The translations under genes were made by a program, and so were the position numbers. Shown piece by piece: positions 1 through 7,526 of a stretch of DNA of 34,992 nt. The notes beneath the pieces are model-generated. The model saw only the letters and a list, made by a program, of their open reading frames with translations, made no database searches and was not told the origin of the DNA. Position 1 is the stretch's first letter. Every line of letters begins with the position of its first letter. The stretch is from Oscillospiraceae bacterium (GTDB lineage: Bacteria; Bacillota_A; Clostridia; Oscillospirales; Oscillospiraceae): positions 1 to 34,992 of the forward strand of contig JAFVPA010000045.1 in the NCBI GenBank assembly GCA_017505505.1, in the 5' to 3' direction.

Positions 1-205
1 CCTCTGGTGTACCAGTTGTTCTGCCAAGGGCATGGCTGGGTAGCTACGTGCGGACGAGATAAACGCTGAAAGCATCTAAGCGTGAAACTCTCCCTAAGAT
101 AAGATCTCCACTGAGGCTCGACGTAGACTATGTCGTTGATAGGTCAGAGGTGGAAGCGCAGTAATGTGTGTAGCTGACTGATACTAATAAGCCGAAAGCT
201 TGATC
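1..205 (+). rRNA. 23S rRNA, 3' end (partial)
   Basis: The first ~205 bases match the conserved 3' end of bacterial 23S rRNA, including the TAGCTACGTGCGGACGAGAT region and the terminal part with ACTGATACTAATAAGCC. The 5' part lies outside the window. The 3' boundary is estimated from the conserved end of the molecule and may be off by a few bases. It is followed by an ~87-base spacer with a possible processing hairpin (TTGAGG at about 263 pairing with CCTCAA at about 281), then two tRNA genes and 5S rRNA in the same transcript. Confidence 0.95.
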
Positions 206-292
206 TAAAGCAGGCTCAGTGTTGGCCAAATCTGATTGCAAAGTATGAATCAATGTTCAGTTTTGAGGGTGTACGAAAAGTCCTCAAGACCT

Positions 293-368
293 GCACCTTT
301 AGCTCAGTTGGTAGAGCAACTGACTCTTAATCAGTGGGTCCCGGGTTCGAGTCCCTGAAGGTGCACCA
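293..368 (+). tRNA. tRNA-Lys (anticodon CUU)
   Basis: A complete 76-base cloverleaf with an encoded CCA end. The acceptor stem pairs GCACCTT with AAGGTGC, the D arm contains AGCTCAGTTGGTAGAGC, the anticodon stem is ACTGA/TCAGT around loop CTCTTAA (anticodon CTT, reading AAG), and the T arm has GGTTCGAGTCC. It lies between 23S and 5S rRNA, one base before tRNA-Glu, so it is presumably processed from the rRNA precursor. Confidence 0.96.
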
Positions 369-369
369 T

Positions 370-444
370 GGCCCATTGGTCAAGTGGTTAAGACAGCGGC
401 CTCTCACGCCGTTAACATCGGTTCGAATCCGGTATGGGTCACCA
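370..444 (+). tRNA. tRNA-Glu (anticodon CUC)
   Basis: A complete 75-base tRNA with an encoded CCA. The acceptor stem is GGCCCAT/ATGGGTC, the anticodon stem GCGGC/GCCGT encloses loop CTCTCAC (anticodon CTC, reading GAG), and the T arm has GGTTCGAATCC. It starts one base after tRNA-Lys. The 38 bases to the 5S gene contain a small CGTGG/CCACG hairpin (about 461-476), a plausible processing site. Confidence 0.96.
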
Positions 445-482
445 ATCCTTTGATGGAAAAGCGTGGTAAAAGCCACGAAATA

Positions 483-597
483 GTTCGTGTTGATTGTCAT
501 GAGGGTCCACCTGTTCCCATCCCGAACACAGAAGTTAAGCTCATGTACGCCGACAATACTTGGCGGGTGACTGCCCGGGAAGATAGGTAATGCGAAC
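483..597 (+). rRNA. 5S rRNA
   Basis: About 115 bases carrying the universal 5S core: CCCATCCCGAACACAGAAGTTAAGC, then CGCCGACAATACTTGGCGGG and the loop E region. The closing helix is GTTCG (483-487) with CGAAC (593-597). Exact ends are estimated from that helix. It is the last gene of the rRNA operon and sits downstream of two tRNAs rather than directly after 23S. Confidence 0.93.
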
Positions 598-600
598 ACA

Positions 601-632
601 AAAGAGTCAAGCTTATGCTTGACTCTTTTTTT
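601..632 (+). terminator. rRNA operon intrinsic terminator
   Basis: A perfect 12-bp stem (AAAGAGTCAAGC with GCTTGACTCTTT) around a TTAT loop, ending in a run of seven T. It begins three bases after 5S rRNA and closes the rRNA/tRNA transcript. Confidence 0.95.
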
Positions 633-634
633 GT

Positions 635-827
635 CTAAAAGAAAACCACGCGTTAGACGCGAGGTTCAAAAAAGCCTATGGCGATGAACAGGAAACCCTG
701 TTACAATGAGTGCGCGGTCTGCCAACTGCACACACAATGTAACAGGGAGGTACCATTCATTAAGGCAATGAATGACATCAATAGTTTATCACATAGCAAG
801 TGGAATTGCAAATATCATATTGTATGG
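635..827 (+). mobile_element. IS200/IS605-family left-end remnant
   Basis: This segment looks like the left end of an IS200-type element. It starts with an imperfect subterminal hairpin (AACCACGCG at 644-652 with CGCGAGGTT at 658-666), as expected for the single-stranded left end recognised by HUH transposases. A second structure follows (CCCTGTTAC at 696-704 with GTAACAGGG at 739-747), in the leader where IS200 elements carry a hairpin that limits transposase expression. The first 20 codons of a tnpA-like frame follow. The element stops abruptly at about 828, and no right end is seen within the window. It sits directly behind the rRNA terminator. Left boundary is approximate. Confidence 0.75.
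768..827 (+). pseudogene. tnpA: IS200-type transposase TnpA, N-terminal fragment
   Basis: Twenty codons from ATG 768 give a peptide containing SLSHSKWNCKYHIVW, which closely matches the start of IS200 TnpA (typically NSLSHTKWxCKYHIVFxPKYRR). The homology ends at the Trp codon; the PKYRR segment and the HUH and catalytic Tyr motifs are absent. After the break the frame runs on for only a few residues. No function is expected. Confidence 0.78.
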
Positions 828-2419
828 TTAAGGTCAATGAAATTGCTGAGAAGTATAACCTAAAGCTACTTGAGGAGCGGCTTCCTTTTCAGGCCTGGCA
901 GAGCGACATATTCTTTGAGGAAACGGGAATAGGATCGTTCCTGCTGGAAGACAGCGGTGCGGAAATTGGGCATATGGCAGGTATGTATTTTCCGCTTTAT
1001 AATTTCTCTATGGAGTTTGAGCTGTCTGCCGAACAACTGGACAGTAAAATCTGGTGTTCCATTGATTATGCCCGGAAGGATTATTTTCCCTGTGAAAGTC
1101 CTGGAGGTATCGACCTGTCTTTGTTTGAGCAGTGGGACCATACTGCCCCGGACGGTACACCTTTGTTGCTGGCCTTGAATAACAAAGGTACCGGCTATAT
1201 CATTGCAGAGCCGGAAAACGCTATGATGATTTTGTATCTATATGGGAATTTTTCCGGCAGTGCTTATCCGGAACCGGAGGAGATCCCGACAAAAGCAGAG
1301 ATGGAAACGATTGCGGACCTGTTTGATTATTCCATCCAGCCCCAGATAGCTGACCGGGCTGTTATTGAGAAAAAGCTGGCGGAGGCAGAGGCGGCACACA
1401 ATGCTGCGAATACTTTTGTGGAGGAAACCTACGGAAGTTTTGACGACTATCTAAAGGTGGATATCCAGATTTATGACGATGAGCTTCAATACTGCTTCTA
1501 CGACCTGACCGGAGATGGGGAAAAGGATTTGTTGATCGGTAGGAATGGAGCCTTGGATAAGTGTCTCTATATTCAGGATGGTAAGGTCTTGTTTAATTCC
1601 TATGGCAGTGCCTATGTGTGCGAAAATGGAATTTTGGATATTTACAGTGCCTATGAGATTTTTGAGGAGCATATGTATGTCACACCAAATTTCATAACCG
1701 ATCCGGGGGATATGGATACGCTTTGGGAAAACGTGGAGCGTCTGAGCCGAACAAGACAGCAGTGGATCGCCGGAGACGCATATGATTCAAATTCCACCCG
1801 GGAAATCACCCCGGAGGAAGCACAGGACATTATGGACCAGTACCCCCGTGTAACGCTGGACTGGATGCCTTTGATGGAGTATCCTCTTTCTGAGGGGTAC
1901 ACGGTTGGAAGTTATTTGGAAGAAAAAGATGTTCGTGTGTCAGATGAAGAGCTGATGGATATCTACAGGAATTATTTATCAGAGCGTGACAGCAGCCACT
2001 ACAGCCATTACCGGGTTCTGGACATCAATGGGGATGGTGTAGATGACCTTCTGCTGAAAGGGGAAAACGACTCCCTGATTGGTAACACCGACTTCTATTG
2101 GATCGCCTTGACCTACCGCTATGGCATGGTTGCTGGCTTTGAATCGGATTTCTACCTCTGTGAAGAAGGCATCCTGGAAAAGGTAAGTACAAGGTACACT
2201 GGTGGCTTTGGTGTGGAAGTGGATGGTCACCAATTTAAACGGTGTATCGGATTTGATGACGAACTATATGAATTTGTCGCATACAATAAGGCGACTGCAA
2301 GCTGGCAGGGAGACTGGTGGAATGAGATTCCCATGGAGGAAGAGGTTGCTACCGCCATCCTCGCCAAATACCCCCGCATCGATCAGGGGATGCGGCCCAT
2401 TTCGGAGTTGATGGGTTAG
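824..2419 (+). CDS. 5'-truncated protein with two DxNGDGxxD-type loops, unknown function
   Basis: An open frame of about 531 residues if read from ATG 824. Function not recognised. Two Asp-rich loops resembling EF-hand/dockerin or FG-GAP calcium loops are visible: DLTGDGEKDLL (about residue 227) and DINGDGVDDLLL (about residue 403). The repeated pattern suggests two copies of one fold. Similar Firmicutes proteins that I recall usually begin with a lipoprotein or Sec signal, but none is present here. The first in-frame ATG lies inside the IS200 remnant, with no Shine-Dalgarno sequence before it, so the original 5' end was probably removed when the element was rearranged. The body has no internal stop or frameshift, so the loss may be recent, or the gene may be expressed from a fortuitous start. 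It converges on aroQ across a shared terminator. Confidence 0.6.
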   Translation: MVKVNEIAEKYNLKLLEERLPFQAWQSDIFFEETGIGSFLLEDSGAEIGHMAGMYFPLYNFSMEFELSAEQLDSKIWCSIDYARKDYFPCESPGGIDLSLFEQWDHTAPDGTPLLLALNNKGTGYIIAEPENAMMILYLYGNFSGSAYPEPEEIPTKAEMETIADLFDYSIQPQIADRAVIEKKLAEAEAAHNAANTFVEETYGSFDDYLKVDIQIYDDELQYCFYDLTGDGEKDLLIGRNGALDKCLYIQDGKVLFNSYGSAYVCENGILDIYSAYEIFEEHMYVTPNFITDPGDMDTLWENVERLSRTRQQWIAGDAYDSNSTREITPEEAQDIMDQYPRVTLDWMPLMEYPLSEGYTVGSYLEEKDVRVSDEELMDIYRNYLSERDSSHYSHYRVLDINGDGVDDLLLKGENDSLIGNTDFYWIALTYRYGMVAGFESDFYLCEEGILEKVSTRYTGGFGVEVDGHQFKRCIGFDDELYEFVAYNKATASWQGDWWNEIPMEEEVATAILAKYPRIDQGMRPISELMG

Positions 2420-2423
2420 GATA

Positions 2424-2466
2424 AATAAAAGCGCCGGGAAAACAGGAACACCCTGTTTTCCCGGCG
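2424..2466 (-). terminator. Terminator of the aro operon (also faces the convergent gene)
   Basis: A 15-bp perfect stem (CGCCGGGAAAACAGG at 2432-2446 with its complement at 2452-2466) and a five-base loop. On the minus strand it is followed by CTTTTATTTAT, so it ends the aro transcript five bases after the aroQ stop. On the plus strand it follows the truncated gene but with a poor U-tract. Confidence 0.9.
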
Positions 2467-2470
2467 TTGC

Positions 2471-2917
2471 TTATTGGCTGATGTTATGGTTCAACAGCCA
2501 ATCCAGATACAAAATCGCTTCCCGGTATCCTTCCAGACCATGGCCCTTGATGGTCTTGCAGCAGGCGAGACCTGCGTAAGAGATCTGACGGAAGGCCTCC
2601 CGGGCATCCACATCGGAGATATGGACCTCTACCGCGGGGATGGAAACGGCCTTCAAGGCGTCTAAAATGGCGACGGATGTATGGGTATAGGCCGCAGGGT
2701 TGATGACAATGCCATCGACCTTTCCGTAGGCCCACTGGATCTTGTCCACCAGATTCCCTTCGTGGTTGGACTGATACTGGATCACTTCGATCCCGGTCTC
2801 TTTTGCCGTATCTTCCAGCAGCTGCAGAAGATCCGCAAAGGTATTTTTGCCGTAAATACCCGGTTCCCGGATGCCCAGCATGTTCAGATTTGGGCCGTTG
2901 ATGACAAGTATCTTCAT
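2471..2917 (-). CDS. aroQ: Type II 3-dehydroquinate dehydratase
   Basis: Converts 3-dehydroquinate to 3-dehydroshikimate, step 3 of the shikimate pathway, in the cytoplasm. The 148 residues have the normal length of the small dodecameric type II enzyme and show its hallmarks: NGPNLNMLGIREPGIYG at residues 7-23 (with the catalytic loop Arg and Tyr), SNHEG around 49, INPAAYTHTSVA around 72, and EVHISD around 96 (the catalytic His). It is the last gene of the aro operon. Its ATG shares one base with the stop of the upstream aroE-aroK fusion (TAATG), so translation is probably coupled. The operon terminator starts a few bases after its stop. Confidence 0.95.
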   Translation of the reverse strand: MKILVINGPNLNMLGIREPGIYGKNTFADLLQLLEDTAKETGIEVIQYQSNHEGNLVDKIQWAYGKVDGIVINPAAYTHTSVAILDALKAVSIPAVEVHISDVDAREAFRQISYAGLACCKTIKGHGLEGYREAILYLDWLLNHNISQ

Positions 2918-4140
2918 TACAGTTCCTCCAGGTATTCCAGAATAGTGCCTACGGTGGTGTTCAGATCACCATTGTTGTCAACACGATGGTCTGCGAAGGC
3001 TTCGTACATGGGCTTGCGGATCTTGTACATATCGGTGAGTTTATTGGCTTGGGATAGGGGACGGCCATCGGTGGGCAGCACATCGATATTTCTTTGCAGC
3101 CAGAAAATGGTGCTGTTCTGATGAAGTAGCGGATAGTTCCGCTCTTTGGTAACACAGCCGCCCCCGGTGGCGATGATCAGACCGGACTGCTTGCCAAGGT
3201 CTGCCAGAACCCGGGTCTCCAGATCTCGGAACGCGTCTTCTCCGTCCTGTGCAAAAATATCCGGGATGGACTTTCCGGCCAGTGCAACGATCTGCGTATC
3301 CGCATCCACCAGCTTTCGGCCAAGTTTTTCGGCAAGATATGCGCCAACGGTGCTTTTTCCACAGCCGGGCATACCGATCAGCACGATGTTCTGCATCTGG
3401 GTAGAAAGCTTCCGGTGGACCCGACCGATGACCTCGTCCTCCAAGGGCTTCTTGCCAAAGTATTCCGCCGCTTCCTTGGCCTGGGCCACCAGCATCCACA
3501 GTCCGTTTTCATGGGGCAGTCCCAGTGCTTCCGCGTCCAGCATCAGCTGAGTCCGTGCGGGATTGTAGACCATGTCCAGAACGCCTTCCAGATGGGGGAA
3601 CTCCTGCAGGTCTACAGCAGCACTTCCGGTGTTGGGATACATGCCAACGGGGGTCGTATTGACGATGACGGAGGCATCCCTGTGCAGGTGCAGGTTTTGG
3701 TAATTGTTTTCCCCGGAGCGGGAAATGATGATGACGTTGGCCCCCATGTCCTGCAAGACCTTCACTGCCGTATTGGACGCACCGCCGCTGCCAAGGACCA
3801 GTACCTTTTTTCCAGCTACGGTGACACCGCTGCGGTGTACCATAGAGGAGAAGCCGAAATAATCCGTATTGTGGCCAAACAGACTGCCATCCTCCCGGCG
3901 GACGATGGTGTTCACCGCACCCATCCTACGGGCCAGAGGGGACAGCTCGTCCAGATAGGGAATGACATCCTTTTTATAAGGAATGGTCACGTTGATGCCG
4001 GTATAATCTCCGTTTTTTACGAAGCTGCCCACTTCCTCCGGTTCACGCTCAAACAGGTCATAGGAGTAGTCTCCCATCAGCGCATGGATCTGGGGGGAAT
4101 AGCTGTGTCCCAGCTTTCTGCCTAACAAACCGCTTTTCAT
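2917..4140 (-). CDS. aroE-aroK: Fused shikimate dehydrogenase / shikimate kinase
   Basis: A 407-residue bifunctional protein for steps 4 and 5 of the shikimate pathway. Residues 1 to about 245 are shikimate dehydrogenase: GHSYSP substrate motif at 11-16, NVTIPYKKDV with the catalytic Lys, GAVNT, GHNTDYFGF with the catalytic Asp, NADP loop GSGGAS, and NTTPVGMYP. This half is a little shorter than stand-alone AroE. From about residue 250 the shikimate kinase begins: P-loop GMPGCGKST at about 255, DADTQI, the FRDLE shikimate-binding Arg segment, ATGGGCV, and lid-region DGRPLS. Nothing indicates a frameshift between the halves; one frame spans both. ATG 4140 is chosen because it overlaps the pheA stop (TGATG) with GAGGTGG correctly spaced; a TTG one codon upstream is less likely. 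The short linker has no obvious disordered spacer. Confidence 0.93.
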   Translation of the reverse strand: MKSGLLGRKLGHSYSPQIHALMGDYSYDLFEREPEEVGSFVKNGDYTGINVTIPYKKDVIPYLDELSPLARRMGAVNTIVRREDGSLFGHNTDYFGFSSMVHRSGVTVAGKKVLVLGSGGASNTAVKVLQDMGANVIIISRSGENNYQNLHLHRDASVIVNTTPVGMYPNTGSAAVDLQEFPHLEGVLDMVYNPARTQLMLDAEALGLPHENGLWMLVAQAKEAAEYFGKKPLEDEVIGRVHRKLSTQMQNIVLIGMPGCGKSTVGAYLAEKLGRKLVDADTQIVALAGKSIPDIFAQDGEDAFRDLETRVLADLGKQSGLIIATGGGCVTKERNYPLLHQNSTIFWLQRNIDVLPTDGRPLSQANKLTDMYKIRKPMYEAFADHRVDNNGDLNTTVGTILEYLEEL

Positions 4141-5282
4141 CAAACCACCTCGGTATAGCTGCCCAAATACTTGAATTCCTCACACAGGTCGTCCAGCTCG
4201 CAGATCAGCTGGATGTATTCCTCGGAATAGATGGAGGTCTCCAGGTCGAAATAGAACATGAACTCAAATTCCCGGTCCGGGATGGGGCGGGATTCCAGCT
4301 TGGTGACGTTGATCCCCAGAGTATACATCCGGGCCAATACTTTGTACAGGGCACCGGGCTTGTGGGGCAGGATCATCATGATGCTGGTTCTGTCAGAGCC
4401 GGGATAGATTTCCAGATTTTTGCTGATGCAGATGAACCGAGTCCGGTTGTTTCCCTTATCCTGGACGGAAGCAGCCAGACAGTTCAGTCCGTAAAGTTCT
4501 GCACAGTACCGGCTGGACAGGGCGGCAACGTCTTTTTTACCGGACTGGGACACCATTTCTGAAGCCAGGGCTGTATTGGCCACGGGGATCACATTAACAC
4601 CGGACAGGGAATGGAGAAAATCGCCGCACTGGTTAATGGCCTGCTCGTGGGAATAGATGGTCTTGATGTCTTCCAGCTTTGCACCGGGGGTGGCCAGCAG
4701 ATTGTGGTCTACCTTTAACCGGAAGGTGCGGACGATGGAGAAATTGTGGCGGATCATCAGGTCATAGACCTTGGTAACGGAGCCTGCTGTAGAATTTTCA
4801 ATGGGCAGGATACCGTACTGGCACATGCCCTGCTCGATGGCGGTGAAAACGGCTTCAAAGTTTTTGAAGTACATGATGAAGGGGCTTTTGAAGATCTTCT
4901 CGCAGGCGATCTGGGAGTAGGCACCCTCCACGCCCTGACAGGCCACGATGGGAGCTTGAGGGAACAGTTTGGGGGTATTTTCGATGGAGCGGGAGATCTC
5001 CGCATACAGGGAACTGATGCTCCCATTGCGCTTGCTCTGGTAGCTGCGGCTCAGTTCAAAGAGCATGGAATACAGCACCCGGGTGTAATTCCCCATCTCA
5101 GGCCCAGCCAACTCAGCCACCTTCTGCAAAATAGCACGCTCCCGTCCGGGATGGAAAATTGGGAGGTTATTTTCCCGCTTATAATCCGCAACCCGGGCGG
5201 AGATGGCCATGCGTTTGGTAAACAGCTGTACCAGTTCTTCGTCGATCTTATCTATCTCAACACGAAGTTCGTTCAGATCCAT
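4140..5282 (-). CDS. pheA: Bifunctional chorismate mutase / prephenate dehydratase (P-protein)
   Basis: Makes prephenate from chorismate, then phenylpyruvate, the committed steps to phenylalanine. Three domains are visible in 380 residues. Residues 1-85 are an AroQ-class chorismate mutase (LRVEIDKIDEELVQLFTKRM, then KRENNLPIFHPGRE). About 110-290 is prephenate dehydratase (GVEGAYSQIA, PIENSTAGSV, and the catalytic motif NRTRFICI). About 297-375 is an ACT domain with PGALYKVLARM and ESRPI, the usual phenylalanine-binding GAL and ESRP motifs, so feedback inhibition by Phe is expected. It lies four bases after aroC and overlaps the start of aroE-aroK by one base. Confidence 0.95.
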   Translation of the reverse strand: MDLNELRVEIDKIDEELVQLFTKRMAISARVADYKRENNLPIFHPGRERAILQKVAELAGPEMGNYTRVLYSMLFELSRSYQSKRNGSISSLYAEISRSIENTPKLFPQAPIVACQGVEGAYSQIACEKIFKSPFIMYFKNFEAVFTAIEQGMCQYGILPIENSTAGSVTKVYDLMIRHNFSIVRTFRLKVDHNLLATPGAKLEDIKTIYSHEQAINQCGDFLHSLSGVNVIPVANTALASEMVSQSGKKDVAALSSRYCAELYGLNCLAASVQDKGNNRTRFICISKNLEIYPGSDRTSIMMILPHKPGALYKVLARMYTLGINVTKLESRPIPDREFEFMFYFDLETSIYSEEYIQLICELDDLCEEFKYLGSYTEVV

Positions 5283-5286
5283 AGGG

Positions 5287-6378
5287 TTATTTCCTCCTGT
5301 CTGTCTGGGTGTTTCCCAGAATCAGGTCAAATATGGCGATAGCAGCCGCGGCTTCTATGACGGGAACCGCCCGGGGAACGATACAGGGGTCGTGGCGGCC
5401 CTTTATTTCAAGAGAGGTAATCTCGCCCTGGCTCAGGGAAACGCTCTGCTGGGGACGGGAGATGGATGGTGTGGGTTTGATGGCGGCTTGGAAGATGACA
5501 GGCATACCGTTGGTGATGCCGCCAAGAATACCGCCTGCGTAGTTTGTCTCTGTCTGTATTTGGCCGTTTACGACAGTGTAAGCATCGTTACACAGGCTCC
5601 CACGCAGATTTCCGACAGAACTGCCGGCACCAAAACTCACAGATTTTACAGCGGGAATACCATAGACGATTTGTGCGATGCGGCTTTCCACACCACCAAA
5701 CATGGGCTCACCCAATCCGGCAGGTAGACCTACGATATAGCATTCGATGATACCGCCTACACTGTCACCTTTGGCCCGGACTTCCGCGATTTTCTGGCGC
5801 ATCCGTTCACCGGAGGCAGGGGAGAAAACGGGAAAGTCCTTTCTGATCAGGTCCAGCTGTGGAGACAGAGGATCCACAGCAAAATCATCCTTTTCTCCGC
5901 CAATGGACATGATCCGGGCCCCGATGCGGATCCCCCGTTCCTCCAGCCACTGCCTGCACAGTCCGCCGGCAATGCACAGAGGAGCCGTCAGCCGTCCGGA
6001 GAAATGCCCGCCGCCGGCTGAATCCTGGAAACCGCCGTATTTGATTTGAGCGGTGTAGTCCGCATGTCCGGGCCGGGGTTGATCCTTTAAATTTGCATAA
6101 TCACCGGAACGGGTATTCTTATTGTGAATGACAGCTGCGATAGGAGCACCGCAGGTGAAGCCGTCCAGGATTCCTGCCAGAAATTCCGGCCGGTCTTCCT
6201 CCCGCCGGGGGGTGGACCAGTCGTTTTGTCCGGGTGCCCGTCGGTTCAGGAATTCCTGAAGCTTCTCAAAATCTACGGGAAGTCCCGCAGGAATGCCATC
6301 CAGCGTCATGCCGATGGCAGGCCCGTGAGATTGGCCGAAAATAGACAATTTTAAATTTTCACCGTAGGTACTGCTCAT
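5287..6378 (-). CDS. aroC: Chorismate synthase
   Basis: Converts EPSP to chorismate, step 7 of the pathway, using reduced FMN. The 363 residues match the usual length. Family signatures present: FGQSHGPAIG at about 13-22 (with the conserved His), RPGHADYT around 103, GHFSGRLTAPLCIAGG around 125-140, GDSVGG around 208, and the C-terminal RHDPCIVPRAVPVIEA with the conserved Arg-His-Asp. Its ATG is preceded by AGGAGGCAACT and lies 20 bases inside the 3' end of aroA, so the two genes overlap and are probably translated in coupling. Confidence 0.96.
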   Translation of the reverse strand: MSSTYGENLKLSIFGQSHGPAIGMTLDGIPAGLPVDFEKLQEFLNRRAPGQNDWSTPRREEDRPEFLAGILDGFTCGAPIAAVIHNKNTRSGDYANLKDQPRPGHADYTAQIKYGGFQDSAGGGHFSGRLTAPLCIAGGLCRQWLEERGIRIGARIMSIGGEKDDFAVDPLSPQLDLIRKDFPVFSPASGERMRQKIAEVRAKGDSVGGIIECYIVGLPAGLGEPMFGGVESRIAQIVYGIPAVKSVSFGAGSSVGNLRGSLCNDAYTVVNGQIQTETNYAGGILGGITNGMPVIFQAAIKPTPSISRPQQSVSLSQGEITSLEIKGRHDPCIVPRAVPVIEAAAAIAIFDLILGNTQTDRRK

Positions 6379-7525
6379 AGTTGCCTCCTAAACGGGAATA
6401 TTCCTCCCAAAACCGGGGATAGGATTTTTTTACACAGTCTGCACCGAGAATGGTAACGGGATTTGCACAAACTGTTGCGGCAATGGCGGCGGACATGGCA
6501 ATACGGTGGTCATTGACACTGTCCACGGTTCCGCCAGTAAGCCCGGTTCCGTATACCGTCAGGGTATCCTCTGTCGCATCTGCCCGGCCGCCCAGTGCTT
6601 CCAGCATGGCGATGACAGAGGCCACCCGGTCAGATTCTTTCAGACGAAGCCGCCGGATATCCGTAAAGACCGCACCTTTTTTGCAGGCGGCTATAACGGA
6701 TAAGATGGGAACCAGGTCCGGGATATCCGCAGCGGAAATCGTGATGTTCTCTTCCAATGCGGGAAGCAAATCAAATATGGACCGGTCACCCTGGGGGGAA
6801 TCGGCGCTCAGATTTTCTGTAATGACTGCACTTCCCAAAGCCGCAGCCGCCAGGAAGAAGGCCCCGTTGCTCCAATCTCCCTCTACTGTGATGGTACCGG
6901 GGGAGTGGTATTCAGGAGCCTGAAACAGTTCCATCGCCTGCAAAGTCATATCCACATAGGGTTTGGATTCCAGCTTCCCGGTGACGGTTAGCTTCGTTGC
7001 TCCCGGAATCAAGGACAAAGCAAAAGAAAGTCCGGTGATAAATTGGCTGGAAACACCGCCATCGATCCCATATTCACCGGGACAGAGCTTTCCGATGCAG
7101 CGGATGGTCGTCCCGGTGGGGCGGGTGAGGGTGCAGCCCATCCGCTCCATTTCCTCCCAGAGCGGGGAGAGAGGGCGTTGGGGAAGCCGTCCTTCCATTT
7201 GGAAGAAAGCATCTATGCCCAATGCACCCACAATGGGAAGCAGAAAGCGCAGTGTGGAGCCGCTTTCGCAGCAGTTCAAAACCGCAGTTTCCGGGACGGT
7301 TTTAATAGGGGTGATAATGTATCCGGTTTCCGTGCGCCGGATATCAGCGCCCAAGGCTTGCAAACAATCTGCTGTTGCTTCAATATCCCGATTGGTGTCC
7401 GGGCAAATCAAAGTGGTTTGATTATCAGCCAGGGCGGCACAAATCAGCAGCCGGTGAGCCTGGGACTTGGAGGGAATGGCAGTTACAGTCCCGGCCAACC
7501 TGCCGGGGGTAATGACAATATCCAT
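6359..7525 (-). CDS. aroA: 5-enolpyruvylshikimate-3-phosphate synthase
   Basis: Transfers enolpyruvyl from PEP to shikimate-3-phosphate (step 6). At 388 residues it is slightly shorter than the E. coli enzyme. It has the S3P-binding start SKSQAHRLLICAAL (about 19-32), the PEP/S3P loop ESGSTLRFLLP (about 86-96), GRLPQRPLSPL, SSQFITGLSFAL, and the C-terminal RLRLKESDRVA with NDHRIAMS. The loop reads SGSTLRF where E. coli has AGTAMRP, so the position equivalent to E. coli Pro101 is Phe. Changes in this loop affect glyphosate binding in known enzymes, but sensitivity here cannot be read from sequence. It starts one base after the aroB stop. Confidence 0.95.
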   Translation of the reverse strand: MDIVITPGRLAGTVTAIPSKSQAHRLLICAALADNQTTLICPDTNRDIEATADCLQALGADIRRTETGYIITPIKTVPETAVLNCCESGSTLRFLLPIVGALGIDAFFQMEGRLPQRPLSPLWEEMERMGCTLTRPTGTTIRCIGKLCPGEYGIDGGVSSQFITGLSFALSLIPGATKLTVTGKLESKPYVDMTLQAMELFQAPEYHSPGTITVEGDWSNGAFFLAAAALGSAVITENLSADSPQGDRSIFDLLPALEENITISAADIPDLVPILSVIAACKKGAVFTDIRRLRLKESDRVASVIAMLEALGGRADATEDTLTVYGTGLTGGTVDSVNDHRIAMSAAIAATVCANPVTILGADCVKKSYPRFWEEYSRLGGNYEQYLR

Positions 7526-7526
7526 A

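Noticed and set aside
205..292. Spacer between 23S and tRNA-Lys considered for an extra tRNA or small RNA
   Set aside because: No cloverleaf is formed; only a small possible processing hairpin is seen.
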